A stretch of 64,000 nt of DNA. Source: a virus. Position 1 is the stretch's first letter. The number at the start of each line of letters is the position of its first letter. The notes under the pieces were generated by a model that saw only the letters and a list, made by a program, of their open reading frames with translations, had not been told where the DNA came from and ran no database searches. The stretch is from IMG/VR virus record IMGVR_UViG_3300037041_001083, positions 1-64,000 of that record; one strand, 5' to 3'. The position numbers were made by a program, and so were the translations under genes. Positions 1-7,243 of this stretch are shown here, piece by piece.

Positions 1-258
1 TTTCATAACGAATCGCTGCTGCAAACGACGGCAAAGTATCTTTGCCTGACACCTTGCATCAACCGTGGAACCATCACCACCCACCCATTTAGCGGTGCAA
101 ATTGCGACTCTTTCACCGTCCTTCACACAAAAACCTGCTATTTCCACCCGCCTAACAATCCTGCCTCGTTTAATTAATTCCCAAGTCTGTCCTTTCATCA
201 CACGTTGGATGAGGCTTACTGGCTGTGGTTTATCGGTGATACTTTTGGGTCTACTCAT
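1..258 (-). CDS. Hypothetical protein, 3' end outside window
   Basis: An open frame starts at the ATG at 258 and runs off the left edge, giving at least 86 residues without a stop. An AGGAG ribosome site sits just upstream of the ATG (near 265-270). The visible protein begins MSRPKSITDKPQPVSL and is basic, with no motif I recognise. It lies downstream of the SSB gene and reads in the same direction, so it is probably part of the same replication operon. Function unknown. Confidence 0.6.
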   Translation of the reverse strand, partial: MSRPKSITDKPQPVSLIQRVMKGQTWELIKRGRIVRRVEIAGFCVKDGERVAICTAKWVGGDGSTVDARCQAKILCRRLQQRFVMK

Positions 259-303
259 ATTAATTCTCCTAACATATCGTGCATTATTGTATACAACTCA
301 TCA

Positions 304-873
304 TCAAAAAGGGCAATCGTCCTCAAAGTTTTGTGGTGGTTGATTCTGTGGAGCTGGAGCTGCGGCCTGTTGTGGTGGCCGTGATTGAGCGTATCCACCC
401 TGTTGTGGTGGTCTTGACTGTTGATAGCCTCCTTGCGCTTTAGGAGCTTGCTGTTGCGTCCTTGGAGCTTGGTTGGCTGGTTCATAATGAGGCTCAGTCT
501 TAGGTGCTCCTTGGCCTTGCGCTGGTGCTTGTGTGGCTCCACCTGTAGCTGAACCGAGGAACACCATATCCTTGACTATGAACTCTGTGGTGTAATGCTT
601 TGTTCCATCCTGTTCCCAGCTACGAGTTTGCATTTCAGTTTCAACATAAAGCTGAGTGCCTTTCTTGCAATATTGCATGATTAGTTCAGCCTTTTTTTCC
701 CAAGCTATGCACCTAACGAACTCAGCCTTCTGTTGCTTTTGCCCGTTTGCATCCGTCCATGTTTTATTTACTCCCAAGCTAAATGAGCAAGTTTGCTTAC
801 CAGCCTGAGTCATGCGCCCTTCTGCATCCGCTGTCATATTGCCAATAAACTCACACTTATTTAATCCAGCCAT
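304..873 (-). CDS. ssb: Single-stranded DNA-binding protein
   Basis: Binds single-stranded DNA at phage replication forks and during recombination. Residues 1-110 form a bacterial-type SSB OB-fold (MAGLNKCEFIGNM start, then FSLGVNKTW, VRCIAWEKKAE, GTQLYVE, DMVFLG). This is followed by a Gln/Pro/Gly-rich disordered linker with repeated QQGGYxQSRPPQQ units (about 110-180). The last residues, EDDCPF, match the acidic SSB tail that recruits partner proteins (E. coli DDDIPF). The 189-aa length is typical. AGGAG precedes the start by 6 nt. It is the most downstream complete gene of the leftward replication block. A RecT-family protein at 16975-18156 ends in a similar tail. Confidence 0.93.
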   Translation of the reverse strand: MAGLNKCEFIGNMTADAEGRMTQAGKQTCSFSLGVNKTWTDANGQKQQKAEFVRCIAWEKKAELIMQYCKKGTQLYVETEMQTRSWEQDGTKHYTTEFIVKDMVFLGSATGGATQAPAQGQGAPKTEPHYEPANQAPRTQQQAPKAQGGYQQSRPPQQGGYAQSRPPQQAAAPAPQNQPPQNFEDDCPF

Positions 874-904
874 AAATTACTCCTTTTGTAATATGGTTTT
901 CTCA

Positions 905-1000
905 CTATATTTTGCTGATCCAATAACCAAGTAACATTGCAACAGCACTCAAATAAATCACTACACAAACAAATTTAATTATCATTGACAAAGTTAGCAT
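905..1000 (-). CDS. Small single-span membrane protein, 31 aa
   Basis: A 31-codon frame starts at the ATG at 1000 and ends at TAG 905-907. It has a strong GGAG site 5-6 nt upstream and overlaps the stop of the preceding gene, so it looks translationally coupled. The product (MLTLSMIIKFVCVVIYLSAV onward) is nearly all one hydrophobic helix ending WISKI. No family is recognised. It sits between SSB and a small unknown gene. Confidence 0.5.
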   Translation of the reverse strand: MLTLSMIIKFVCVVIYLSAVAMLLGYWISKI

Positions 1001-1332
1001 GGGTTCTCCGGTGTATTTCCTTGCATGTTTGGCACTAAATTAGGATCACTTCCGTCATCATTTGGGTACGTTGAAGTAAATTGCATCTGGCTTGTGTAGT
1101 CGAATATCCTGTTGGCAATCATGAACACATTATCGACATCTCTGGCTGTATCATTTGTTTGTAGGCCATTTGCGATGATGATGCTTGCACCCATACCAAC
1201 ACATTGCTGGTATTTGAGGGCAAGTAGTCTAAGTGGTTCAGGAGTAAGTGCCAGCATGTCAACCAAATCCTGTTTGGTTGCGCTGAGGAGTTTTCCGAAC
1301 TCTGGAGCCGGGGGATTTGCTTTGTTAGCCAT
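994..1332 (-). CDS. Hypothetical protein, replication operon
   Basis: Unknown function, 112 aa from the ATG at 1332 (MANKANPPAPEFGKLL). This ATG overlaps the stop of the gene upstream in an ATGGCTAA arrangement, which favours it over a TTG nine codons earlier. The middle is helical (KQDLVDMLALTPEPLRLLAL) and the C-terminus is polar and Asn/Pro-rich. The overlaps on both sides suggest coupled translation. No domain recognised. Confidence 0.65.
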   Translation of the reverse strand: MANKANPPAPEFGKLLSATKQDLVDMLALTPEPLRLLALKYQQCVGMGASIIIANGLQTNDTARDVDNVFMIANRIFDYTSQMQFTSTYPNDDGSDPNLVPNMQGNTPENPC

Positions 1333-1624
1333 TATTAAGCTCGCTATATTTTTCAGCAACCTTATCAGTTAAGCTTTTTCTCATGTAAACGTACATATCA
1401 ATCGCTGCTTCAACGTCAGCGACATCAGCACCACTTTTGATAAAAGCTACAACGCTTTCTTCTTCCTTGAACAGTTGCTTGTACAAGTCGGGGAAATATT
1501 GCTTTGCGACCACATCCCAAGGTGTTTTTTGACCACCGAGCATCTGGATGTGATATTCACGGATGCGCTTGCACATGTCATCGTATAACTCAATGATCCT
1601 AGCTTTTCGTTTGTCGTCGTACAT
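1325..1624 (-). CDS. Hypothetical helical protein
   Basis: Unknown function, 99 aa from the ATG at 1624 (MYDDKRKARIIELYDDMCKR), which has AGGAG 9 nt upstream. A longer reading from a TTG at 1681 would overlap the previous gene and has no ribosome site. The protein is charged and mostly alpha-helical. Its stop overlaps the next start by 8 nt. No motif recognised. Confidence 0.65.
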   Translation of the reverse strand: MYDDKRKARIIELYDDMCKRIREYHIQMLGGQKTPWDVVAKQYFPDLYKQLFKEEESVVAFIKSGADVADVEAAIDMYVYMRKSLTDKVAEKYSELNNG

Positions 1625-1673
1625 TATGTCGTTCTCCTGTCGTATTGGAATGAAAGTATCATTGAAGTTGTGC

Positions 1674-1847
1674 CTAAGCAAGTTCTACGTCGATTATTTT
1701 GTCGTCCTCAAGTTGCGTTGGAGGTAGCGAGGTAAGTATATCCTTTAAAATTTTGATAGCATTGAAAATATGCTGGTCTATATCACCAACTGTTCCACAC
1801 TGAGCTGTCCTTAATTCCACTATCGCTTGAGTTATTGCTGTTTTCAT
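1674..1847 (-). CDS. Hypothetical protein, 57 aa
   Basis: A short frame from the ATG at 1847 to TAG at 1674-1676, with AGGAGA six nt upstream of the start. The product (MKTAITQAIVELRTAQCGTV onward, ending DDKIIDVELA) is soluble and probably helical. It fills the gap between two leftward genes and keeps the operon spacing. Function unknown. Confidence 0.55.
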   Translation of the reverse strand: MKTAITQAIVELRTAQCGTVGDIDQHIFNAIKILKDILTSLPPTQLEDDKIIDVELA

Positions 1848-1881
1848 CGTCGTTCTCCTAAAGTTGTTTAATCATTACCGC

Positions 1882-2361
1882 CTATTTAATCATTCCAGCC
1901 TTTTGACGAGCACCAAACTCGTTATAGTAATACATTATCTCTTCAAAGCTAAACACCTCCTCCCAGTTGCATAATGGTACAAATATGTATCGCTGGTGTG
2001 ACGCTTGAACATTCCTCTCATCGTCCAGCATGTATCCTCGAAGCTTCACTGAATCAATCGTACAACAAAATCTCCTCGTTCTCGTTTGCATATCAACTTC
2101 AATACACACCACTTTAATCGTCGGTACTGCTCCCAATATTTCACTCGGTATCGACAATGTAAAACTATCCTTCTGTGTCGAAAATATCCTTTTTTGAAGG
2201 AATAATATTTCACGATCAATATTAAAACTGCCAATATAAATCGCCCTGTTTTCAGGCTGGCGTATCAATCTAATCAAATTCGTTTTCTCTATCCTGAAAT
2301 GTGACTCGCCATAGCTGGCTGGTACAATCATATCCTGCATAAAATGCTCCTTACTTTTCAT
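1882..2361 (-). CDS. Hypothetical protein after primase-helicase
   Basis: Unknown 159-aa protein. Its start overlaps the stop of the primase-helicase gene as ATGA (2358-2361), so the two are probably co-translated. The sequence looks beta-rich with alternating hydrophobic strands (NRAIYIGSFNIDREILFL, PTIKVVCIEVDMQTRTRRF) and an acidic/aromatic C-terminus (WEEVFSFEEIMYYYNEFG). The context suggests an accessory role in replication. This is inference from position only. Confidence 0.65.
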   Translation of the reverse strand: MKSKEHFMQDMIVPASYGESHFRIEKTNLIRLIRQPENRAIYIGSFNIDREILFLQKRIFSTQKDSFTLSIPSEILGAVPTIKVVCIEVDMQTRTRRFCCTIDSVKLRGYMLDDERNVQASHQRYIFVPLCNWEEVFSFEEIMYYYNEFGARQKAGMIK

Positions 2362-4172
2362 TTTCTTGTGTTGAATAAACTTTTTGTTTCATTCATCGTT
2401 TTTATGCGTTCCATATGGCCTACATCAACCTCAATAGCTGTTTCTGTCTCTTTATCAAATCTATAATGCACACACTTACGCTTATTCATCCCTGCACCAC
2501 TTACAAACGCTCCCATCTTGCGGTTTTTACGCACTGTAAACTTCATATAATCACCACTTGGGTCGATGACGTAGATATTATCCGCATCTTGTGATAACTT
2601 CACCGAACCAAACAAATCATTTTCAGTCATTTCCTTACCAACGTCATACTTTTTCGGATGAGCGAGTAATGTTACTGCCACATGCTTATCTCGCTTAAAA
2701 TCACGCAATAAATCAATCACTTTATTTTGAATATCGAACTTCTCATTACCCATAATGCTACCGATCATGAACTGTAAATTGTCGATGATGATGTGACGGA
2801 CATCGAAAACTTCAACTGCATAATCCATAGCGTCGATCACGTCTTCCATTTTTGTAGCTGAGTGGAATTTCATAAACCAAAGCGGTAGCTGTTCGAGTTT
2901 ATCAAAGGTTTTATCGAAGTCTGATTGATCCTTGGTGAAGTTTTTTTTGCCAACTTGGTTGAGCATTTTTGATATTAGGTCTTCGTTTGGAATTTCAAAG
3001 GAACCCCATAGGGTGGCAACGCCTTGCTTGGCTAAGTCCATGCTCTGTTGTGAAATCAAAGTTGTTTTTCCAGATCCGGTTGGACCGGAAATGACGTTGA
3101 GTTCGCCCATGCGTAGTCCACCGATATGTTTTGTGAACTCTGGCATTGAGGTGATGGGTACACCGAGGTATGCGTTTTTGTCGGTTAGGTTGGCAAGGAT
3201 GATTTCTTTGTAGCTTGATGCAGTTACGATAGCATCGTGCTCGAACTGGGTGTCAGCGAGGAGGAAATTAGCCAAATCGTGGCCAGCCATTAAAGCATCG
3301 TTTGCGTCTTTGATATTTTCGCCTAATTGATGCCAGTCAATGTAGGTGCATTTTTTGATACCGAGTTTTTCAGCGAGTCTAGTTCTGCAATCGAGTCCTG
3401 CTGCATCGGAGTCAACGGCGATGATTACCCGTTTGAATTTCTGGAGGTAAGCGATTGTTGGGGCTGGGAAGGAACGTGAGCCGTTTGGGAGTGACACGAC
3501 TGGGAAGCCAGTTTCTTGGAAAATAGTCATAGCGTCAATTTCGCCTTCGGTGACAAAAACTTCCTCAACGGTATCGGGCACGAGGTGGCATCCAAATGGG
3601 ATGAGTTCTGCTCCTGCTGGTTCGATACGCATGTTGTGTTTTTTTTCAAGTGATCGTTGTTTAACGAATGAACATTCGGTGTCACTGAGCATGAATGGAA
3701 AGCTCATTGATTTCTCTATACGCCATGAGGCATCGTCCTGCTGATAGTTTGTATCAGCTTGGCCGATTTTGTATTGGAGCATTGTAGTAGTTTTAATCTT
3801 TCTGCTGGTTAAACAATCCCTGACATCGGAGTTAAAAGGCAAGGCATCGGTAAATTCTTGGAACACAGTATTTCGAGCATATTTCCTTGTTTTGATTGCA
3901 CCAATGGAAACGTTATTATCTCCGTAGTATGCTTTGAGGTCGTACCATGATCCTTGCCAGTTACAGCGATGGCATTTAAAAGCACCGCCATCCTTAGCGA
4001 TGTACAGTCTGTATTGGTTTGGTCGTTGGTCAGCGTGTTGAGTTGTTGCGTGGCAGTTAGGGCAATCCTTGCACTCTAGCTGATTGAATTTATCATTGAA
4101 CACTATGTTTTTACTGCGTAGGTAGGCAGTAATTTCGGGTAGTTCAATTTTTCTGAAAGGTTTTGCGGTCAT
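2358..4172 (-). CDS. Primase-helicase (CHC2-like zinc, TOPRIM, DnaB helicase)
   Basis: Bifunctional replication protein of the T7 gp4/Twinkle type: primes and unwinds DNA at the fork. In order, 604 aa: zinc-binding residues C37, C40, C67 and C70; TOPRIM with VTEGEIDAM (E209), AVDSDAAG (254-256) and KDAND (288-292); DnaB/RecA helicase with Walker A GPTGSGKT (363-370), a FEIP motif, Walker B HIIIDNLQF and a TLLAHPKK motif. The start has AAGGA 7 nt upstream. The last 14 residues (KTMNETKSLFNTRK) closely match the end of the small winged-helix protein at 5942. It lies directly after the initiator gene, as in compact phage replisomes. Confidence 0.95.
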   Translation of the reverse strand: MTAKPFRKIELPEITAYLRSKNIVFNDKFNQLECKDCPNCHATTQHADQRPNQYRLYIAKDGGAFKCHRCNWQGSWYDLKAYYGDNNVSIGAIKTRKYARNTVFQEFTDALPFNSDVRDCLTSRKIKTTTMLQYKIGQADTNYQQDDASWRIEKSMSFPFMLSDTECSFVKQRSLEKKHNMRIEPAGAELIPFGCHLVPDTVEEVFVTEGEIDAMTIFQETGFPVVSLPNGSRSFPAPTIAYLQKFKRVIIAVDSDAAGLDCRTRLAEKLGIKKCTYIDWHQLGENIKDANDALMAGHDLANFLLADTQFEHDAIVTASSYKEIILANLTDKNAYLGVPITSMPEFTKHIGGLRMGELNVISGPTGSGKTTLISQQSMDLAKQGVATLWGSFEIPNEDLISKMLNQVGKKNFTKDQSDFDKTFDKLEQLPLWFMKFHSATKMEDVIDAMDYAVEVFDVRHIIIDNLQFMIGSIMGNEKFDIQNKVIDLLRDFKRDKHVAVTLLAHPKKYDVGKEMTENDLFGSVKLSQDADNIYVIDPSGDYMKFTVRKNRKMGAFVSGAGMNKRKCVHYRFDKETETAIEVDVGHMERIKTMNETKSLFNTRK

Positions 4173-4216
4173 AAAATATTCCTTCGTTCACTGATCGTTC
4201 GCTGGTAACATGTGAG

Positions 4217-5941
4217 TTAAATAATATTCAACTCGATTTTTAGTTCTTGTATCATTTGCTTAGTGGAATCAATATCCTCGAACACAGGGCCGATGTCAAT
4301 CGGGTTGTTGGTATTTTTCGCATCGAAATCAACGAGTATGCTTCTGTAGTGTTTCGGACACGACAAAATGCTATCCATAGTGGGTACATGCCAGTTCATT
4401 GCTTTTTGATTACCCAGTTTTCTCATTTCAACGAATTTAAGTTGGCAAAAATATAGTATTCTAGCGAAATATTTAGCATTTTGCATAAGGGTTATTTTAG
4501 GATTTAGTTGTCGTTGGATGAGTTTGCAGGTTTTTATCCATTCATTCTGTGGAGGTTTTACATATGGGAATCCTTCAATTCCTTCGCATAAAATGTGTCC
4601 AAAGTCGATGAGGAGTCCAAACACTTCGAGTTGTTCTTTGGTGAGTTTAGGAGTCCTTGCTGGTTTGGTAACGGGTTCAGGTTCAACGGTAACAGGCTGG
4701 GGAGTTTCGACGATAGGAGCAGGTTCTTCGATAACAGGTTCAGGGTTTGCAGCGAGGTATGCTTGCCTGTTGGCTATGAGTTTTGCTTTTAGGTCATCCC
4801 TGAATTTATTTGGCTGGCGGCTGTACTCATACATTCGGTCTGCTTCGTTTGGCGACCATGTTTGCTCGTTCCATCCGTAGTGAAGTTTGATGAGTAGTTC
4901 AATGTGCTGGTTATTGAGTAAGTCCTTAGTCTCATTGTCCATGTCATTGTTATTATCAAGGTCGTTTTCATCCATATAGCTAATTGCTTCGTTCAGGATT
5001 GCTCTCTCAGCCTTGATGTCATCGTACTTCCGTTTGTCCAGCCTTCCATCGGGTAGGAGCTTCTGAGTGAATTTGGATTTAGCCTCAGCCAGTCGGCGAA
5101 CCCGGATTTGTTCGTAAGTCTCGGTTGGTTGAATCACAGTATCCAGCAAAACGGGCGAAGCCTCTGTGATCGAGGAGCTGTGCGACTCGACCGAATCCTG
5201 AGTGTGCGAAGGATCGGAATCCGAAGTGTTGGAGGCTGGTGAAATTTCGGGAGTGAGTATTTTACTTTTTTTTATTTCCTTTTTATTTTTACTTATTTCA
5301 TACTTATTTGTAATGGTCGTCCCTATAGGGCAGTTAGTGGTGTCGCATAGGACACCATCTGTGTCGCATAGGGCAGGATATTGTGCCGTATGGGGCACCA
5401 TCTGTGCCGTATGGGGCATATGAGCAAGTGCCGCAGGAGGCAGTTTATCGTCATTTACTATGCCCTCTATGGCAGGGTCATCTGCCCTATGGGACACTTT
5501 CTCATTGGCATGGATATCTGCCCTATGGGGCATATGAGCTGTTTCATCACCCTCATTTTCGTCCTCATCCTCCCCAGCTCTTAGTAGTACCTCGTTATCA
5601 AAATGCTCCTCCTCATTCGCAATGGCATACCACAAGGTTCTGTCCTTGTTTAATTTGTTATATTTGTTTTTCAGGATCGTTCCGCTTTGCACCAAATTTT
5701 CGAGGGCAATACGCACCTGCTTTTCGCTCAGTATTAGGTCTTCTGAAAACCTACGGTATGAGTGCCACATCCAAGTATGTTTGTTGCGCCTCTGCTTCCC
5801 TGCGTTCATATTACCAGTAACCCACATGCGGATAGTGTTCAGGATAATAGCCTCGTGAATACCGTGTTTTTTGGCATCTCTTCGGTAGTAACCTATAAAT
5901 CCATATTCAGGGTCGGATTTTGCTTTATCCTTATTCTTCAT
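4217..5941 (-). CDS. Replication initiator-like winged-helix protein
   Basis: Probable origin-binding replication protein, 574 aa, analogous in layout to lambda O. Residues 1-110 look like a winged helix (YYRRDAKKHGIHEAIILNTI, YRRFSEDLILSEKQVRIALE, GTILKNKYNKL). Residues about 120-220 are a low-complexity linker rich in His, Pro and Asp (AHMPHTAQMVPHTAQ); its DNA is a nine-copy iteron array. A Lys-rich segment (KYEISKNKKEIKKSK), an acidic Ser-rich stretch, a helical middle and a Pro-Val-Glu repeat linker (PAPIVETPQPVTVEPEPV) follow, then a C-terminal domain. The ATG directly abuts the TAG of the upstream gene, with AGGA 5 nt before it. Helicase loading by the C-terminal region is inferred, not seen. 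Confidence 0.75.
   Translation of the reverse strand: MKNKDKAKSDPEYGFIGYYRRDAKKHGIHEAIILNTIRMWVTGNMNAGKQRRNKHTWMWHSYRRFSEDLILSEKQVRIALENLVQSGTILKNKYNKLNKDRTLWYAIANEEEHFDNEVLLRAGEDEDENEGDETAHMPHRADIHANEKVSHRADDPAIEGIVNDDKLPPAALAHMPHTAQMVPHTAQYPALCDTDGVLCDTTNCPIGTTITNKYEISKNKKEIKKSKILTPEISPASNTSDSDPSHTQDSVESHSSSITEASPVLLDTVIQPTETYEQIRVRRLAEAKSKFTQKLLPDGRLDKRKYDDIKAERAILNEAISYMDENDLDNNNDMDNETKDLLNNQHIELLIKLHYGWNEQTWSPNEADRMYEYSRQPNKFRDDLKAKLIANRQAYLAANPEPVIEEPAPIVETPQPVTVEPEPVTKPARTPKLTKEQLEVFGLLIDFGHILCEGIEGFPYVKPPQNEWIKTCKLIQRQLNPKITLMQNAKYFARILYFCQLKFVEMRKLGNQKAMNWHVPTMDSILSCPKHYRSILVDFDAKNTNNPIDIGPVFEDIDSTKQMIQELKIELNII
5258..5314. other. AT-rich tract beside iterons, candidate unwinding element
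   Basis: About 57 bp made almost entirely of T and A, with long T runs on the + strand. It lies on one flank of the iteron array within the initiator gene and encodes the Lys/Asn-rich segment KYEISKNKKEIKKSK. Iterated initiator sites followed by an AT-rich stretch is the known layout of the lambda origin. Unwinding function is inferred. Confidence 0.6.
5319..5532. repeat. Iteron array, candidate replication origin
   Basis: Nine imperfect palindromic 14-mers with consensus TGYCSYATRGGGCA start at 5319, 5341, 5362, 5384, 5405, 5429, 5461, 5483 and 5519. Examples: TGCCGTATGGGGCA twice, TGTCGCATAGGGCA, TGCCCTATGGGACA and TGCCCTATGGGGCA. The first five are spaced 21-22 bp, two helical turns, which puts them on one face of the DNA. 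They lie in the linker-coding part of the initiator gene and border an AT-rich tract. This matches the organisation of lambda ori inside gene O. Confidence 0.75.
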
Positions 5942-6238
5942 CTATTTCCTACTCCCAAATAAACTTTTTGTTTCAGCCATCGTTTTGGTTATTTGTTTAG
6001 GAGCAGCAAGTCTTATTTGAAAATCAACTAAACCTAATTCGTTCAATTCTGTCACAACATTAGTAAAAAATATTATTTGTTCTCCATGACTAAAACTTGG
6101 AAAACAATGATTCATTATATTATCCGATGAAGGCCAAGGATCAGGCTGTTCTTTTTCCAATTTCGCTAGATGGATATACAAAACTTTTGCTTGCCAACTT
6201 ACACTAGGACTATCAATTATACTGGATATGCTTAACAT
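5942..6238 (-). CDS. Small winged-helix protein with helicase-like C-terminal tag
   Basis: A 98-aa protein with a winged-helix-like core (WQAKVLYIHLAKLEK, VVTELNELGLVDFQI) similar to its upstream neighbour. The ATG at 6238 (MLSISSIID) has AGGAG 10 nt upstream; an earlier ATG at 6247 overlaps the previous stop but sits 1 nt from that AGGAG. Its last residues KTMAETKSLFGSRK nearly repeat the end of the primase-helicase, and 18 nt of the DNA are identical (5958-5975 and 2374-2391). The location just before the initiator suggests a replication or copy-control role. This is inferred. Confidence 0.65.
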   Translation of the reverse strand: MLSISSIIDSPSVSWQAKVLYIHLAKLEKEQPDPWPSSDNIMNHCFPSFSHGEQIIFFTNVVTELNELGLVDFQIRLAAPKQITKTMAETKSLFGSRK

Positions 6239-6243
6239 AATAT

Positions 6244-6540
6244 TCATTCTCCTAACTTGATTATTGTGAATGTCGATACCTGACCGAAATACTTACTGGT
6301 CGTAATTAAACCAGCTATTTCCAACTCCTTCATGGCTCTCATTGCGGTATTCCTTCGACTATCCTTGTGCTTTAAATAGTTGTAACAATGGTCGCCAGCC
6401 TTTTGCTGGGAGCCGTAAACATTAACCCCTTGCGCCGCTAGTCTGGCAAGGTGGATGTACAACCTGAACGCTTCAATACTCAATGGCATTGATTCAATTT
6501 GAATAGGTATTACAAAGTTGGCGCAACTATCTTTGCTCAT
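6244..6540 (-). CDS. Small winged-helix DNA-binding protein
   Basis: A 98-aa protein with a replication-type winged helix: helix IEAFRLYIHLARLAAQG, then NTAMRAMKELEIAGLITTS and a strand STFTIIKLG. It shares the LYIHLAxL core with the next gene, so the pair looks like an old tandem duplication. AGGGG lies upstream of the ATG at 6540. It is the first gene after the good promoter at 6580-6609 and may regulate or assist initiation. Confidence 0.65.
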   Translation of the reverse strand: MSKDSCANFVIPIQIESMPLSIEAFRLYIHLARLAAQGVNVYGSQQKAGDHCYNYLKHKDSRRNTAMRAMKELEIAGLITTSKYFGQVSTFTIIKLGE

Positions 6541-6579
6541 AACTGGTTCCCCTGACGTAAAAATTATTATTGAAATAAT

Positions 6580-6609
6580 GGTATATCAGGAGCACCGAGG
6601 GATTGTCAA
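6580..6609 (-). promoter_or_regulatory. Sigma70-like promoter for the replication operon
   Basis: On the minus strand a perfect TTGACA (6604-6609) is followed after 18 nt by TATACC (6580-6585), preceded by an extended TG. It points at the start codon at 6540, about 40 nt downstream, in an 83-bp gene-free gap. It would drive the small winged-helix genes, the initiator and the primase-helicase. Confidence 0.6.
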
Positions 6610-6623
6610 GTCGCTGTGTTCGA

Positions 6624-6929
6624 TTATTTTCTTGAGGCGAGTTTAGCTTGGAGCTTGAGGATTTTTTGCTTGAACATCCAGTTGGAGTCCAAACGTATGT
6701 CTGCATTAAATTCATCCATGCACTCAAGCTGTAGGAGCATGATTTTGACATCGGCTATTTCAGCCGCTACGTCGCAAGCTGGAACCTTCCAGTCTAAGTA
6801 GTGGGTGAGCGCAAGGGCAAGCTCAAGGCACTCCTCAATCGCCTTCCTAAGCTGGCACTCTCGGCCAAAGGTGTCGATGGCTTGCTTGGCTATTTCCTTG
6901 AACTCAGGGCTGGGTGTGAAGTTTTGCAT
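6624..6929 (-). CDS. MazG-like nucleotide pyrophosphohydrolase
   Basis: A 101-aa all-alpha NTP pyrophosphatase candidate. The EECLELA segment (about residues 32-38) followed by EIADVKIML (about 61-69) gives the ExxE...ExxD metal-binding pattern of the MazG/dUTPase-like fold. The family hydrolyses nucleoside triphosphates to monophosphates; in phages it may tune nucleotide pools or the host stringent response. Start ATG at 6929 with AAGGAG six nt upstream. It ends KLASRK. The exact substrate cannot be read from sequence. Confidence 0.7.
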   Translation of the reverse strand: MQNFTPSPEFKEIAKQAIDTFGRECQLRKAIEECLELALALTHYLDWKVPACDVAAEIADVKIMLLQLECMDEFNADIRLDSNWMFKQKILKLQAKLASRK

Positions 6930-6980
6930 AAGGCTCCTTCTGTGGTAAATTCAAGCTGGTGAAATGAGTCCGACTATATG

Positions 6981-7008
6981 CCCGTTCCTTGATAGGTTCG
7001 GGTTTTTT
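6981..7008 (+). terminator. Possible rightward terminator hairpin
   Basis: On the plus strand CCCG (6981-6984) and CGGG (6999-7002), with an inner CCT/AGG pairing, form a short interrupted stem followed by six T (7003-7008). Neighbouring genes run leftward, so it would stop antisense transcription. Weak call. Confidence 0.3.
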
Positions 7009-7042
7009 GTTGCCTATTCAACGTCTATAATCTGACCTTGTT

Positions 7043-7243
7043 CTACAAAACCACGGAATCCACAGATACATCCATCGTGATGATATTTTTCGCTTTTGTT
7101 GGCTTATTTTTTTTAGGTTCAACCTTTTCTTTTTTCTTTTTCCTACACCTATCTGAAAAATCCAAATCCATACCGCTCATCATTACACTTGATGCTAACA
7201 AACTCATGGCAAGCATTCTTGCTCGTCTACCGTTGTCGCTCAT
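7043..7243 (-). CDS. Hypothetical Lys-rich small protein
   Basis: Unknown 66-aa protein. The ATG at 7243 overlaps the upstream TGA (TGATG) and has GGGGAG before it. It begins MSDNGRRARMLAMSLLASSV and continues into a very Lys-rich stretch (RCRKKKKEKVEPKKNKPTKA). The opposite strand has an open frame of similar length, but this one fits the operon and its coupling. No family recognised. Confidence 0.5.
   Translation of the reverse strand: MSDNGRRARMLAMSLLASSVMMSGMDLDFSDRCRKKKKEKVEPKKNKPTKAKNIITMDVSVDSVVL

Noticed and set aside
255-542. Second frame inside the SSB gene
   Set aside because: Low-complexity frame created by the Gln/Gly-rich linker of SSB; the SSB reading has a full OB-fold and the acidic tail.
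5383-5820. 145-aa open frame on the + strand over the iteron array
   Set aside because: It mirrors the initiator gene; its PYGA/PYG repeats come from the palindromic DNA repeats and no ribosome site is present.
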